In this document: positions 17,704-24,714 of the stretch, in pieces
Position numbering within the stretch: the stretch's first letter is position 1
Layout: each line of letters starts with the position of its first letter
Source of the DNA: Thermodesulfobacteriota bacterium
Lineage (GTDB): Bacteria; Desulfobacterota; DSM-4660; Desulfatiglandales; Desulfatiglandaceae
Assembly: GCA_028278625.1 (NCBI GenBank)
Contig: JANQDY010000004.1
Location: forward strand, 1-30,909
Length of the DNA: 30,909 nt
Direction of reading: 5' to 3'
The notes under the pieces: model-generated
What the model was told of the DNA's origin: nothing
Database searches by the model: none
Seen by the model: the letters and a program-made list of their open reading frames with translations, nothing else
Position numbers and translations under genes: made by a program

Positions 17704-18207
17704 TCATGACACGTTTGGCGCGCACATATGCGCCCCCTGTTTTGAGCCATCAAAGCTCATCACTATTTTCTTCATAAATGAATCAAAATCCTGAAAATCG
17801 CTATTATTGGGCCTTCCTTTGCTTAAAGCCAGCCTTCCGAACAGCGGATCTTTTGATTTATCGTGCCCGGGACAATGCCACTCTCCCACCAAGTCCAGGT
17901 TCAAAATATTCAGCCGCAGCTTTAACAAAAATGTATATACCTTTATTAGAAAAGGGGCTTTGAATCCGCTGGATGAGATCAGAAAGACCCGAGATCCCTT
18001 TGCGATCTTCTTTGCGGCCCTGAAAAGACTTCTGTGGTGCTTCCCCCAATAGATACCTGAAGCAAGACCCACCAGGGATCGGCCTTTGAGGTCTATCGCC
18101 GCAACCTCATCAGCCAAAATGAGATCAATGTCTCCCCTGTCCATCAGACCCGACAGGATCTTTTCCGTATTGCCGGTTTTGGAATAGTAAAGGATGAGGG
18201 GTTTCAT
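17704..18207 (-). CDS. Flavodoxin-family protein
   Basis: This 167-residue protein begins with the FMN phosphate-binding signature LILYYSKTGNTEKIL (residues 4-18), typical of flavodoxins. The middle contains VGLASGIYWGKHHRSLFRAAKKI and FLISSSGFKAP, matching the core strands and loops of the fold. The C-terminal part has a CPGHDKSKDP stretch usual for flavodoxin-like proteins that replace a flavodoxin-4 type domain. A role as a low-potential electron carrier or flavoprotein reductase is inferred. The gene begins 1 nt after the TetR stop codon; its ribosome binding site (GGAG) lies inside the last codons of the regulator gene, so the two are coupled. It is therefore likely under TetR control. 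Confidence 0.82.
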   Translation of the reverse strand: MKPLILYYSKTGNTEKILSGLMDRGDIDLILADEVAAIDLKGRSLVGLASGIYWGKHHRSLFRAAKKIAKGSRVFLISSSGFKAPFLIKVYTFLLKLRLNILNLDLVGEWHCPGHDKSKDPLFGRLALSKGRPNNSDFQDFDSFMKKIVMSFDGSKQGAHMCAPNVS

Positions 18208-18208
18208 G

Positions 18209-18802
18209 TTAATCTCCCATTAATATGTCCGTTAAAAAAACCTGATGGATTTGCCCCACGATTCTATCCGGTTTCAAATGCGATGCCGGATTCAAATAGA
18301 TGGTCGCTCCATCAAGGGCGGAACAAAGGGCCATGGCACGGGCCTGGCAGTCATGTGATTTGAAGACTCTTTTTCTGATTCCTTCTTTGAAAATATGGGC
18401 CAGCGCTTTCATTGTCCTTGATGCGTAATCTTCATAGGGTTGGAAAAATGCTTCATTTTCAAGGCTTTTTGACAATGACAAAAACGTAAAAACCAACTCT
18501 TTGGAATGCTCTGTCCAATATTCCAGATACCCTCGAATATAAGCCCTGATTTTGTCCGCGGGATTCTCAAGTCCGTTCAACTCTTCAATCAGAACGCTCG
18601 CGGGTTCGGTGACCTTTCTGTTCGCTGCCAGCAGCAGTTCGTTCTTACTGTGGAAATGATGATAGATGCCCCCCTTGCTCAGATTTGCCCGTTTTGCGAT
18701 GGAATTCATTGAGGTTTTTTCGTAACCCTTTTCCGCGAATTCCATTACCGCGGCGTCAACAATTTCGGCTATTCTCTTTTCTTTCGGCTTGTTTGCCGCC
18801 AT
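18209..18802 (-). CDS. TetR/AcrR-family transcriptional regulator
   Basis: This is a 197-residue repressor of the TetR family. The N-terminal helix-turn-helix lies at about residues 9-55 with the classic sequence EFAEKGYEKTSMNSIAKRAN followed by LSKGGIYHHFHSKNELLLA. The C-terminal ligand domain (about 60-197) is helical and variable, with no recognisable ligand. It is the first gene of a two-gene operon with the flavodoxin gene. A perfect palindrome 17-41 nt before the start codon overlaps the probable -10 region, so it should repress itself and the flavodoxin gene. The inducer is unknown. Confidence 0.92.
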   Translation of the reverse strand: MAANKPKEKRIAEIVDAAVMEFAEKGYEKTSMNSIAKRANLSKGGIYHHFHSKNELLLAANRKVTEPASVLIEELNGLENPADKIRAYIRGYLEYWTEHSKELVFTFLSLSKSLENEAFFQPYEDYASRTMKALAHIFKEGIRKRVFKSHDCQARAMALCSALDGATIYLNPASHLKPDRIVGQIHQVFLTDILMGD

Positions 18803-18818
18803 TTTTCTCCTTGACCAA

Positions 18819-18843
18819 ATAAATACCGACCGTCGGTATTTAT
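18819..18843. promoter_or_regulatory. Perfect 25-bp palindromic TetR operator
   Basis: The half-site ATAAATACCGAC (18819-18830) is repeated exactly as its reverse complement (18832-18843) around a central C. The core ACCGACCGTCGGT is a typical TetR-family operator pattern. It lies directly upstream of the TetR start codon at 18802. Confidence 0.85.
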
Positions 18844-18870
18844 ATTTGCATATAAAATCATTCCTGTCAA
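18841..18870 (-). promoter_or_regulatory. Probable promoter of the TetR-flavodoxin operon
   Basis: On the minus strand a perfect -35 TTGACA (plus 18865-18870) is followed 17-18 bases later by AAATAT/AATATA (plus 18841-18847). The weak -10 overlaps the edge of the palindromic operator, as expected for steric repression. Confidence 0.5.
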
Positions 18871-19039
18871 CCCAAAGATGTCAATGACCGAGGAAGTGTA
18901 CTCCGTAGGCCAATCTTGTTGGTTGATGGGGATCTTATCGATTGTCGTATCATCCCTCTACTGGGGAAGACCCCGCATGGGGCCTGATCGAAGCCGTCAT
19001 CCACCCTGCCAACAGCGAACGCAAAATTCCCGTTACACT

Positions 19040-19921
19040 TCAATCGGCAAGCCGGTAAACCTGTTTCGCTGTTTTATAGTAGATTTTCTCGCGCTCTTCG
19101 GCAGACAACTCAGAAAAAAGGGCCTCGAAGGCAGACCACACCTCCACGTACGTTGACGAGAGCTTTTCCGGCGGGAAATTGCTGCCAAGCATACACCGTT
19201 CAGGCCCGAATGAATCCAGCACTTCGAGCACTAAGGGCCGAAGACTGTTGACGCTCCAGTGTGCATCCGCTTGTGACAGTCCTGAAATCTTCATGAATGT
19301 ATTCGGAAGAGCTGCCAGCTCGCGCATTCCCTTCAACCAGGTGCCGAACGCGTCGGCGTCACCGGCGATTGGCGAGCCGAGATGGTCAACGATCACCGGG
19401 ACGTGCGGGTGATCGCCAAGAAACGCCGCGAATTGACCGAGCTGCCAGTGCCAGCAGGTGAGATCGAAGGTCGCACCCACCCGGCGCAACAACTTGAAGC
19501 CTCGTCGCCAGTCCGAGCTCGCCAATAGATCGTTCTCAAGAATGTCCGGGCGAGGCGATGGGCGTTGCCACCATATCTCCTGGCGAATTCCCCGGAACAC
19601 CGGGTACCCAGCGTGGCGTTCAAGGAGAGACGCCACGTCGGGATGAGAAAGGTCCGCGTAAGCGATAAATCCAGCCAAGCGACCTCCCTGTGGGTGGTTG
19701 TCGACGGTTCCCTGAACCCACTCGGTCTCCTCAACTGGATCAACCGAGTGGTCGACTTCCGCCTGGACCACGACGAACGCCGCTTCGGTCATGCCCGCGT
19801 CAGCGATCGCGTCTTTGAGAAGATAGGTGTTTGGGAGCCCAGGGAACGCCCCCAACTGAAACCAGGGGTAGCGAAAGCGCTTTGTGTCCCAGAGATGCAA
19901 GTGAGAATCTATTATTTTCAT
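19040..19921 (-). CDS. Amidohydrolase family 2 (COG3618-like) TIM-barrel hydrolase
   Basis: This 293-residue protein belongs to the COG3618 group, which includes lactonases such as fuconolactonase and other metal-dependent hydrolases. The N-terminal metal motif is DSHLHLWD, giving His7 and His9. A VIVDHLG block with His180 follows. The C-terminal position usually held by a catalytic Asp in a GSDxP motif reads GSNFP, with Asn248. The start is set at the ATG of MKIIDSHLHLWD (19921) because family members begin there; the frame is open 16 codons further upstream. A promoter nearly identical to that of the selenoprotein operon lies about 100 nt upstream, suggesting a shared pathway. The substrate is unknown. 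Confidence 0.85.
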   Translation of the reverse strand: MKIIDSHLHLWDTKRFRYPWFQLGAFPGLPNTYLLKDAIADAGMTEAAFVVVQAEVDHSVDPVEETEWVQGTVDNHPQGGRLAGFIAYADLSHPDVASLLERHAGYPVFRGIRQEIWWQRPSPRPDILENDLLASSDWRRGFKLLRRVGATFDLTCWHWQLGQFAAFLGDHPHVPVIVDHLGSPIAGDADAFGTWLKGMRELAALPNTFMKISGLSQADAHWSVNSLRPLVLEVLDSFGPERCMLGSNFPPEKLSSTYVEVWSAFEALFSELSAEEREKIYYKTAKQVYRLAD

Positions 19922-20022
19922 CGATCTGGTTTGCCGAGAGCACTTGCAGGTCATTCGAATGCAGCGCACGAATTGACCAACACCAAAAGGTTTGATTCTA
20001 AAGCATTTCTTTTTCCGCTGGG

Positions 20023-20051
20023 AGCATAGAAAAAATCACTTTACGGGTCAA
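20023..20051 (-). promoter_or_regulatory. Promoter of the amidohydrolase gene (copy 2 of a shared promoter)
   Basis: On the minus strand TTGACC (plus 20046-20051) and TATGCT (plus 20023-20028) have a 17-base spacer. The 34 bases at 20025-20058 match those at 23186-23219 at 29 positions. Confidence 0.65.
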
Positions 20052-20136
20052 CAGAAAACAAACTGCCTGATGTTTGGTTTGGTTTCTTTGGGCCATCCTG
20101 GCACATAGGGAGCTTCATTATACATAGGTATTGGGT

Positions 20137-21348
20137 TTACGATCGTCTCTTTTGAGTGTATCGAAATACCGTGCCATCATCTTCGGAAGATGTAAAAGTC
20201 ACTGTACCACCCAATATTCTTTCCCCGAACAATTTCATTGAATACGTGCCTATTCCTCTGCCTGATTCTCCCTTTGTGCTAAAATTGCGCTGAAAAATCC
20301 TGTTTGAGATTTCTTGCGATATTGTTTGGGAATTCCATACGCAAAAACTAACCCAATCATCCCCATGTTCAGGCCAAGCCTTTATGATCCCGTTTTTTTC
20401 AGTAGCCTCCAGGGCATTGATAACCATGTTGCTTAGCACCCTCAACAACAAACAGATATCGGTCTTTATATAGACGGTTTGATAAACGTCTGGAAAATTG
20501 ATATTTTTTCCTTTAGCAGATGGATGACTTTCGAAAAGGGATATCAGCTCCTTATAAATTTGATCTATGGGAAACTCATCCCACATGGGGTGATAACTGC
20601 TGACGGAATCATCGGAGAGGGCTCGCTGGATAGCAACCTCTCTTACCAATCTAAAGGCCACTTGGTGAATATTCGCAGCGAGCTTTGACGGAACATCCAT
20701 GATTAGCAATTCGCTTGCCTGTACAAGCATATTCAGCATATTGTTGATGTCGTGATAGAAGGTTCTTTCGAATGCGGTGCGTTGTTCTTGTCTCGTAATA
20801 TCCTGAAGGAATAGTAAGATAAACTTCTTACTTTCGATTTCAATCGGCTGCGATCTCACGAGGAAAGCCATATCGACTGGACGGCCGCCCCTATTGGCGG
20901 ACAACGCACACACTCTCTCATAAGGAATACTCTGTCCGAGGCTTGAAACGATCGCTATGGCGGCGCCACAAGTTGAACAGTATTTCGTTGTGCCGCACCC
21001 GGCAGGTTCATCATTTGCATGGACGCATTGTAGCGCTTCCCCAGGTCTCAAACCCAATGTCTCCTCTGGATCATCTATGCCGAGCAATTTCAGAAATGAG
21101 TCATTAATCGCAATAATCTGTCGATTTTCATCTAAAATTGCGAGAAGGCCGCTCACAGATCTGAGCAGACCGGAGATTACCGGGCTTTGACTCACTATTT
21201 CTATTTCGGAAGCAAGCTTTGCATCGTTTGTTCTCTGTGGAAGTGCAAAATAGGTATCCAATTTTAAGTCCTCAAAAATATTTGCATTATCCCGGATTAT
21301 GGATTTTTGCCAGGATGAAAGGGTACTTGGAGAAACAGGTGTATTCAA
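20137..21348 (-). CDS. PAS-domain sensor histidine kinase with four-cysteine motif
   Basis: This is a soluble 403-residue kinase without a receiver or membrane segment. A PAS domain at about residues 60-185 contains four spaced cysteines, Cys108, Cys118, Cys124 and Cys127 (LQCVHAND, GCGTTKYCSTCGAA), a pattern suited to metal or Fe-S binding and therefore redox sensing (inference). The phospho-accepting histidine is His199 in FYHDINNMLN. The ATPase domain has the N-box NMVINALEA (Asn311) and the G2-like GRGIGTYSMK. The usual DxGxG loop is replaced by VWNSQTIS, as in some related kinases. The start at 21348 is a TTG without a clear ribosome binding site, so the N-terminus is uncertain. It lies 149 nt downstream of the UGSC selenoprotein gene on the same strand. 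Confidence 0.82.
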   Translation of the reverse strand: MNTPVSPSTLSSWQKSIIRDNANIFEDLKLDTYFALPQRTNDAKLASEIEIVSQSPVISGLLRSVSGLLAILDENRQIIAINDSFLKLLGIDDPEETLGLRPGEALQCVHANDEPAGCGTTKYCSTCGAAIAIVSSLGQSIPYERVCALSANRGGRPVDMAFLVRSQPIEIESKKFILLFLQDITRQEQRTAFERTFYHDINNMLNMLVQASELLIMDVPSKLAANIHQVAFRLVREVAIQRALSDDSVSSYHPMWDEFPIDQIYKELISLFESHPSAKGKNINFPDVYQTVYIKTDICLLLRVLSNMVINALEATEKNGIIKAWPEHGDDWVSFCVWNSQTISQEISNRIFQRNFSTKGESGRGIGTYSMKLFGERILGGTVTFTSSEDDGTVFRYTQKRRS

Positions 21349-21471
21349 TATCCATTTAATTTTACGTGAATTTTAGCTCGATTTCTTCTGGGCTGCGTCA
21401 AGAAGCTGTTGTTATTGATACATAGGGCATTCATGATGCTGCGGGTACGGTTATAATATCCATCTCAGGGT

Positions 21472-21528
21472 CGAGGTGGTTCTCCGTGTCTGATCCGTTA
21501 CGCTGCTGTCAGCAACCGAACCACCTCG
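21472..21528. repeat. Perfect 11-bp inverted repeat at the 3-prime end of the UGSC gene
   Basis: CGAGGTGGTTC (21472-21482) and GAACCACCTCG (21518-21528) are exact reverse complements 35 bases apart. One arm is inside the last codons of the selenoprotein gene (stop at 21498-21500) and the other just beyond it. No T-run follows, so it may be a processing or stability element rather than a terminator. Confidence 0.55.
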
Positions 21529-22025
21529 GAGAGCGTCTCCTCCGCCCATTGATCCAGGACATCATATGGGGTGGCGTTAATTGGATGAGGCATAACGGCA
21601 AACGGGTACTCCGGAAAGCCGTGGGCCAGGGCCATGGCCTTTCCAGAAGAGATGAATGGGTTTGTGCAAATTACCGCCGTGGGAACCCGTAACTTTTCCA
21701 TTATGATTCCGTCGAGCACACTGCCCGAACTGCAGGACCCTCAGTCCCCGATACCCGCAAGCACCAGGTCGGCCTGCTTGGCCAAATCAGTGGCCAGGTC
21801 TTCCGCAATGCCATGGGAGGGGGAGGGCTTTCGCACATGACGTCCGGTCTTCACCCCATGGCGTTCCTTCAGCAGGGTCCCGATTTTTTTCACCAGGTAA
21901 TCCGAGTTTTTCTTGCCGTTATCGATAAATCCCAGCGTAAGGTTTTTCAGACCCTCGGGGCGAGGCGCCATGTCAAACGCTGCCTTGATCGGTTCATTGG
22001 TGGGATCGAGTACGGTGATGGGCAT
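21498..22025 (-). CDS. UGSC-family selenoprotein (in-frame UGA)
   Basis: This gene encodes 175 residues if the in-frame TGA at codon 95 (plus 21741-21743) is read as selenocysteine. The sequence around it is ADLVLAGIGD-U-GSCSSGSVLDG, which is the defining Sec-Gly-Ser-Cys motif of the UGSC family. Both halves are in the same frame and typical of the family: N-terminal LTLGFIDNGKKNSDYLVKKI and C-terminal VPTAVICTNPF, SGKAMA and YPFAVMPHPINATP. A hairpin fitting a bacterial SECIS element begins 12 nt after the TGA. An ordinary gene finder would split this into two false genes of 94 and 73 codons. Sec and Cys two residues apart suggest a thiol/selenol redox or metal-binding site; the biochemical role is not known. 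A GGAGG lies 11 nt before the ATG. The partner gene is 56 nt upstream. Confidence 0.9.
21712..21728 (-). promoter_or_regulatory. Candidate bacterial SECIS hairpin
   Basis: On the minus strand TCGGGCA and TGCTCGA form a 7-bp stem with one G-T wobble around the loop GTG. The stem starts 12 nt and the loop 19 nt after the TGA, within the range known for bacterial SECIS elements, and the loop begins with G. This was assessed by eye only. Confidence 0.65.
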
Positions 22026-22081
22026 CGGTCTTTAGTCCTCCATTTTTACTTAAGGGATTCCAACGGAACCCCGGTAACCGC

Positions 22082-23128
22082 TCAGGTGCCCCCTACGCAG
22101 GACGGGCCGATCGGTTCGGTCACCGCACGGGACATGTGTCGGTTGAACCACCCGAACATGCAGGCGGAAAACCGTCCGGCAATCCCTCCGGCCATGATCA
22201 GCAGGATCTGATCCGGGGATGAGACTGCGTGGACCATGGTCTCATCGTCTCCTGATTCAAGGGGGCTCTCATTCAGACCGCCCCTTTTGAGATCCGTAAG
22301 GGGCCGGCACGCGTTTTCATACAGATATTCCTGTACCGCCCGTTTTCCCCAGCCCGCATTGTTCAGGCTCTCGTAGTGTTCGGGGCAGATGATCACCGCA
22401 GACTCCACATCGCCGCCCATATTGAAACTCCCCAGGGCCCGCATTCGGTCTGCGATGGTGTTCAGGATATTCTCAGGCTTGAGGGCGCTGTGGTTTTGAA
22501 CCTGGTTGGGGCCTTCCGAGGCAAATAGGGTTACTGCGCTCGTTTCCTCAGGCAGCCCCCGCATGACATGAAGCGGCTCCCAACGGCTCTCCTGTTCGCT
22601 GATACAATACGTATATTTTCCCGGGTGGCCCAGTGTGGATCGGTCAAATTCCCTTCCGGCCAGGTTAAACAGGACCAGTCTCAAGGCTCTCCCGATGGTG
22701 GCATTGGCCCGATTGCCGGGACCCATCAGGTTCTGGCCGCTGTTGAGCCCCAGTTCCCGGGCCACGGGTCCATTGATCACCATCAAAATGCCCGCCCCCG
22801 CCGTGCTGGCGGAGACGCCGTGCAGCCCGAACTCGGGGCGGGAAATGCCGCGTACGGCCGCTACCACCACGGGGAAGTACTCTGGAAGACAACCGGCCAT
22901 GACCGCATTGATGGCGACTTTCTCAGCCGTAAAGACCCGGTTTCGTTCGGGGACGGATCCCAGGATTTCGTCCGGGGCCAGCCCCGCGGTTCCCAGAAAT
23001 CTCAGCACCTTCGCCTCCGTGGGTGGCGTCACGGGAAGCCCGTCGGTCCAGCCCTTTTGAAAGAAAGCATCTGCGGCATCTTCAGGGCGTGCAAATTCCA
23101 GTTTTTGAGATACGAGGCTTTTGCTCAT
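22082..23128 (-). CDS. Conserved partner of the UGSC selenoprotein, function unknown
   Basis: This 348-residue soluble protein belongs to a family I recognise from its recurring position next to UGSC genes; no biochemical role is known. Hallmarks are WTDGLPVTPPTEAKV (about 27-41), KVAINAVMAGCLPEYFPVV (about 70-88), VINGPVARELG, GPGNRANATIGRALRLVLFN (about 136-155) and STLGHPGKYTYC. Conserved cysteines include Cys80 and Cys175, and the chain ends in GPSCVGGT. The start is the ATG at 23128, preceded by AAGGA at suitable spacing. The open frame extends 52 codons further upstream, but that part has no ribosome binding site and covers the promoter. It is first in the operon with the UGSC gene. The TGA stop at 22082-22084 could in principle be read through for 11 codons, which I do not favour. 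Confidence 0.85.
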   Translation of the reverse strand: MSKSLVSQKLEFARPEDAADAFFQKGWTDGLPVTPPTEAKVLRFLGTAGLAPDEILGSVPERNRVFTAEKVAINAVMAGCLPEYFPVVVAAVRGISRPEFGLHGVSASTAGAGILMVINGPVARELGLNSGQNLMGPGNRANATIGRALRLVLFNLAGREFDRSTLGHPGKYTYCISEQESRWEPLHVMRGLPEETSAVTLFASEGPNQVQNHSALKPENILNTIADRMRALGSFNMGGDVESAVIICPEHYESLNNAGWGKRAVQEYLYENACRPLTDLKRGGLNESPLESGDDETMVHAVSSPDQILLIMAGGIAGRFSACMFGWFNRHMSRAVTEPIGPSCVGGT

Positions 23129-23183
23129 GAGGTTGGTCCTTTCCTCGATGATACAATGATAGAACATTGCTTTCTTTACAACG

Positions 23184-23212
23184 ATCATAGAAAAAGCCGG
23201 TTTGCGGGTCAA
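23184..23212 (-). promoter_or_regulatory. Promoter of the UGSC operon (copy 1 of a shared promoter)
   Basis: On the minus strand TTGACC (plus 23207-23212) and TATGAT (plus 23184-23189) have a 17-base spacer, about 55 nt before the partner-gene ATG. The upstream flank TTTTCTG is shared with the promoter at 20023-20051. Confidence 0.7.
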
Positions 23213-23383
23213 CAGAAAATAACCGACACATTTTCCGTATGGATCTTGTGTGGAAATGGGCACGCTGGAAACCGCTTCAGCCAAACCAGCCAGTTGAACA
23301 TAACTGACAGAGGTTAATGCTCAACCACAATAAATGTGCTAGGGTTCCAACGCGCTATTTGACAAACAAAGGATCCGAGCGTC

Positions 23384-23545
23384 TTATCGATAATCCCAAA
23401 ACAGCACGAAAGCGCCCCAGTAGCCGGGATGGGGAAGCCGGTTTTTCACATGCTGCATGGCGGCTTTGAGACTCCCCGCCTTCACTTCTGATTTATATTC
23501 CCGGTAAAACTGCTTTACCATTAGGGCCGTGGAAATGTGGCCCAC
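23384..23545 (-). pseudogene. C-terminal remnant of a CHAT-domain protein
   Basis: Reading the minus strand down to a TAA at 23384-23386 gives VGHISTALMVKQFYREYKS, then LKAAMQHVKNRLPHPGYWGAFVLFWDYR. This fits the C-terminus of CHAT (caspase-like) proteins: ST-A-LM-FY, then an alanine-rich helix, then HPxYWxAFVL. Nothing upstream continues the domain. The fragment abuts the start of a broken Fe-S protein gene on the other strand at about 23546, so an old recombination junction probably cut it. Confidence 0.5.
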
Positions 23546-23881
23546 CTTTGCCCCTGTGGATCGCTTCGACGGCGCCCCGAAGCGTCATCATCCGTTCGGC
23601 GCCTGTAGGGACGCGGCCACAGTCATCGTCTACGGAATAGCGGTTCCCACAGGGCTATCGGGAAGGAAGGCGATTTGCAGAAGATGGCCTGCCTGGGGGC
23701 GACCATCAAACACGCCATCTACCCTCTGGCCCTCAAGGATGAAAGGGGGCTGAAAAACATCGAACGCGTCATCAACACCGCTGGGCACAATTATTGGCTC
23801 ACCTGCCACGAGTGCCTGAAGGTCTGCCCCAGCAACAATCCATCGGCCCGCCGGAAAAAGCGTGCCGCGACCGTGAATTAA
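23529..23881 (+). pseudogene. Decayed ferredoxin-type (epoxyqueuosine-reductase-like) Fe-S protein gene
   Basis: Two pieces in different frames resemble one family. The first (from about 23547) reads FAPVDRFDGAPKRHHPFG, then AATVIVYGIAVPTG, like the start of ferredoxin-type proteins that have a RF-GAP-HHP motif. The second (frame of 23675-23881) reads ALKDERGLKNIERVINTAGHN, then YWLTCHECLKVCPSNNP, like their C-terminal 4Fe-4S segment. The large middle part is missing and the frame changes near 23660, so the gene is an internal-deletion remnant. It ends 21 nt before the next broken gene, with which it once formed an operon. Confidence 0.55.
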
Positions 23882-23902
23882 CCAGAGTGAAGGGAGACAC
23901 CC

Positions 23903-24305
23903 GTGAGTGACGATCAGGTTTACCGTGCTTTTATCAAGTGGGCCGGCCAGACTTGGTGGGAACTGCCCGATTCCGAGCATCTGCGCCCCATGATCAAGGC
24001 CAATTACGCGCCGGAGCAGGCCGCATTCCTTACCGGTTTCCCCGACAGTAGTACGACGCTTTAGGATTTGGCGGAACTCAAAGGGATGTCGCCTGAAGAA
24101 CTCGAGCCCTTTTTGAAGGAATTGGGCCGACAGGGCATGATCTATAAGTCCAGACGGGGCAACTCGGTGCGCTACCGTTTCAATGATACGTTTTTCCCCT
24201 CCTGCGGGCCCGTTTCTGGTCGGGAAAAACGGATCAAAGCACCGCATCGAAAAGACCCGTCAGGACCCGCGTACCATCCTTCCCTATGAAGTTGAAACGA
24301 AGGCA
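23903..24305 (+). pseudogene. Decayed 4Fe-4S ferredoxin-type gene (nonsense and frameshift)
   Basis: A GTG at 23903 has a strong ribosome binding site (AAGGGAG, 6 nt upstream) and starts a chain with VYRAFIKWAGQTWWELP and YAPEQAAFLTGFPDSSTTL. A TAG at 24062-24064 interrupts it. The same frame continues with DLAELKGMSPEELEPFLKEL and GMIYKSRRGNSVRYRFNDTFF, a winged-helix-like segment seen at the N-terminus of certain 4Fe-4S proteins. After that the likely continuation (LLRARFWSGKTDQ) is two bases out of frame, and a later piece (DPRTILPYE) is in yet another frame. No Fe-S cysteine motif survives, so it is clearly inactive. Confidence 0.6.
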
Positions 24306-24714
24306 ATATCGACGATATGGACACCAAAATCAGACTGGCTGAAGCACTATTAGATAAACAGGGGATGTGCCGGAAAATTTCCATTTCCGTAGAAAAAATT
24401 GAACGGTAACCCGACAAGAAAAAACTGTCACACATCCCAAACAAGGTGCTTCCTACCCGATTTATGACCGTTCACTTGAGGAAAGGAACCACGACCTTTT
24501 TGGTCCGTGTCAGGATTACACAGGTTTTGACAAGAACCATTCTTATGGGTTACTCTTAAGATATCACATCATTGACGGCTGAAGAACCGCACGCAATATG
24601 CTGTATCCGGCTTCCTACACTCGGGGCGGATGTTTTGACAATTTGCAGTTGAACATGCCAAGGGTATGTTCGGTTACCCGAAGAAGCATGCGGTAATTTC
24701 CCGGGGGTAGAATC
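24306..24714. other. Intergenic region before the large hybrid kinase
   Basis: Nothing convincing is encoded here. A 30-codon plus-strand frame (ATG at 24317, peptide MDTKIRLAEALLDKQGM and onward) may be a further scrap of the decayed region. No tRNA, strong terminator or clear promoter was recognised. Confidence 0.4.

Noticed and set aside
18878..19156. 92-codon plus-strand frame between the TetR and amidohydrolase genes
   Set aside because: It runs into the 3-prime end of the amidohydrolase gene and overlaps the TetR promoter region; no recognisable domain was seen. A fragment reading TGEDPAWGLIEAVIHPANSE in another frame was noted but could not be assigned.
22049..22084. Possible second UGA read-through at the end of the UGSC partner gene
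   Set aside because: Only 11 codons follow the TGA before a stop, there is no UGSC-type motif there, and GPSCVGGT looks like a natural C-terminus.
23630..24247. 205-codon open frame on the minus strand
   Set aside because: It is opposite to the two decayed Fe-S genes, whose residues are recognisable on the plus strand; the minus-strand peptide has no family features.
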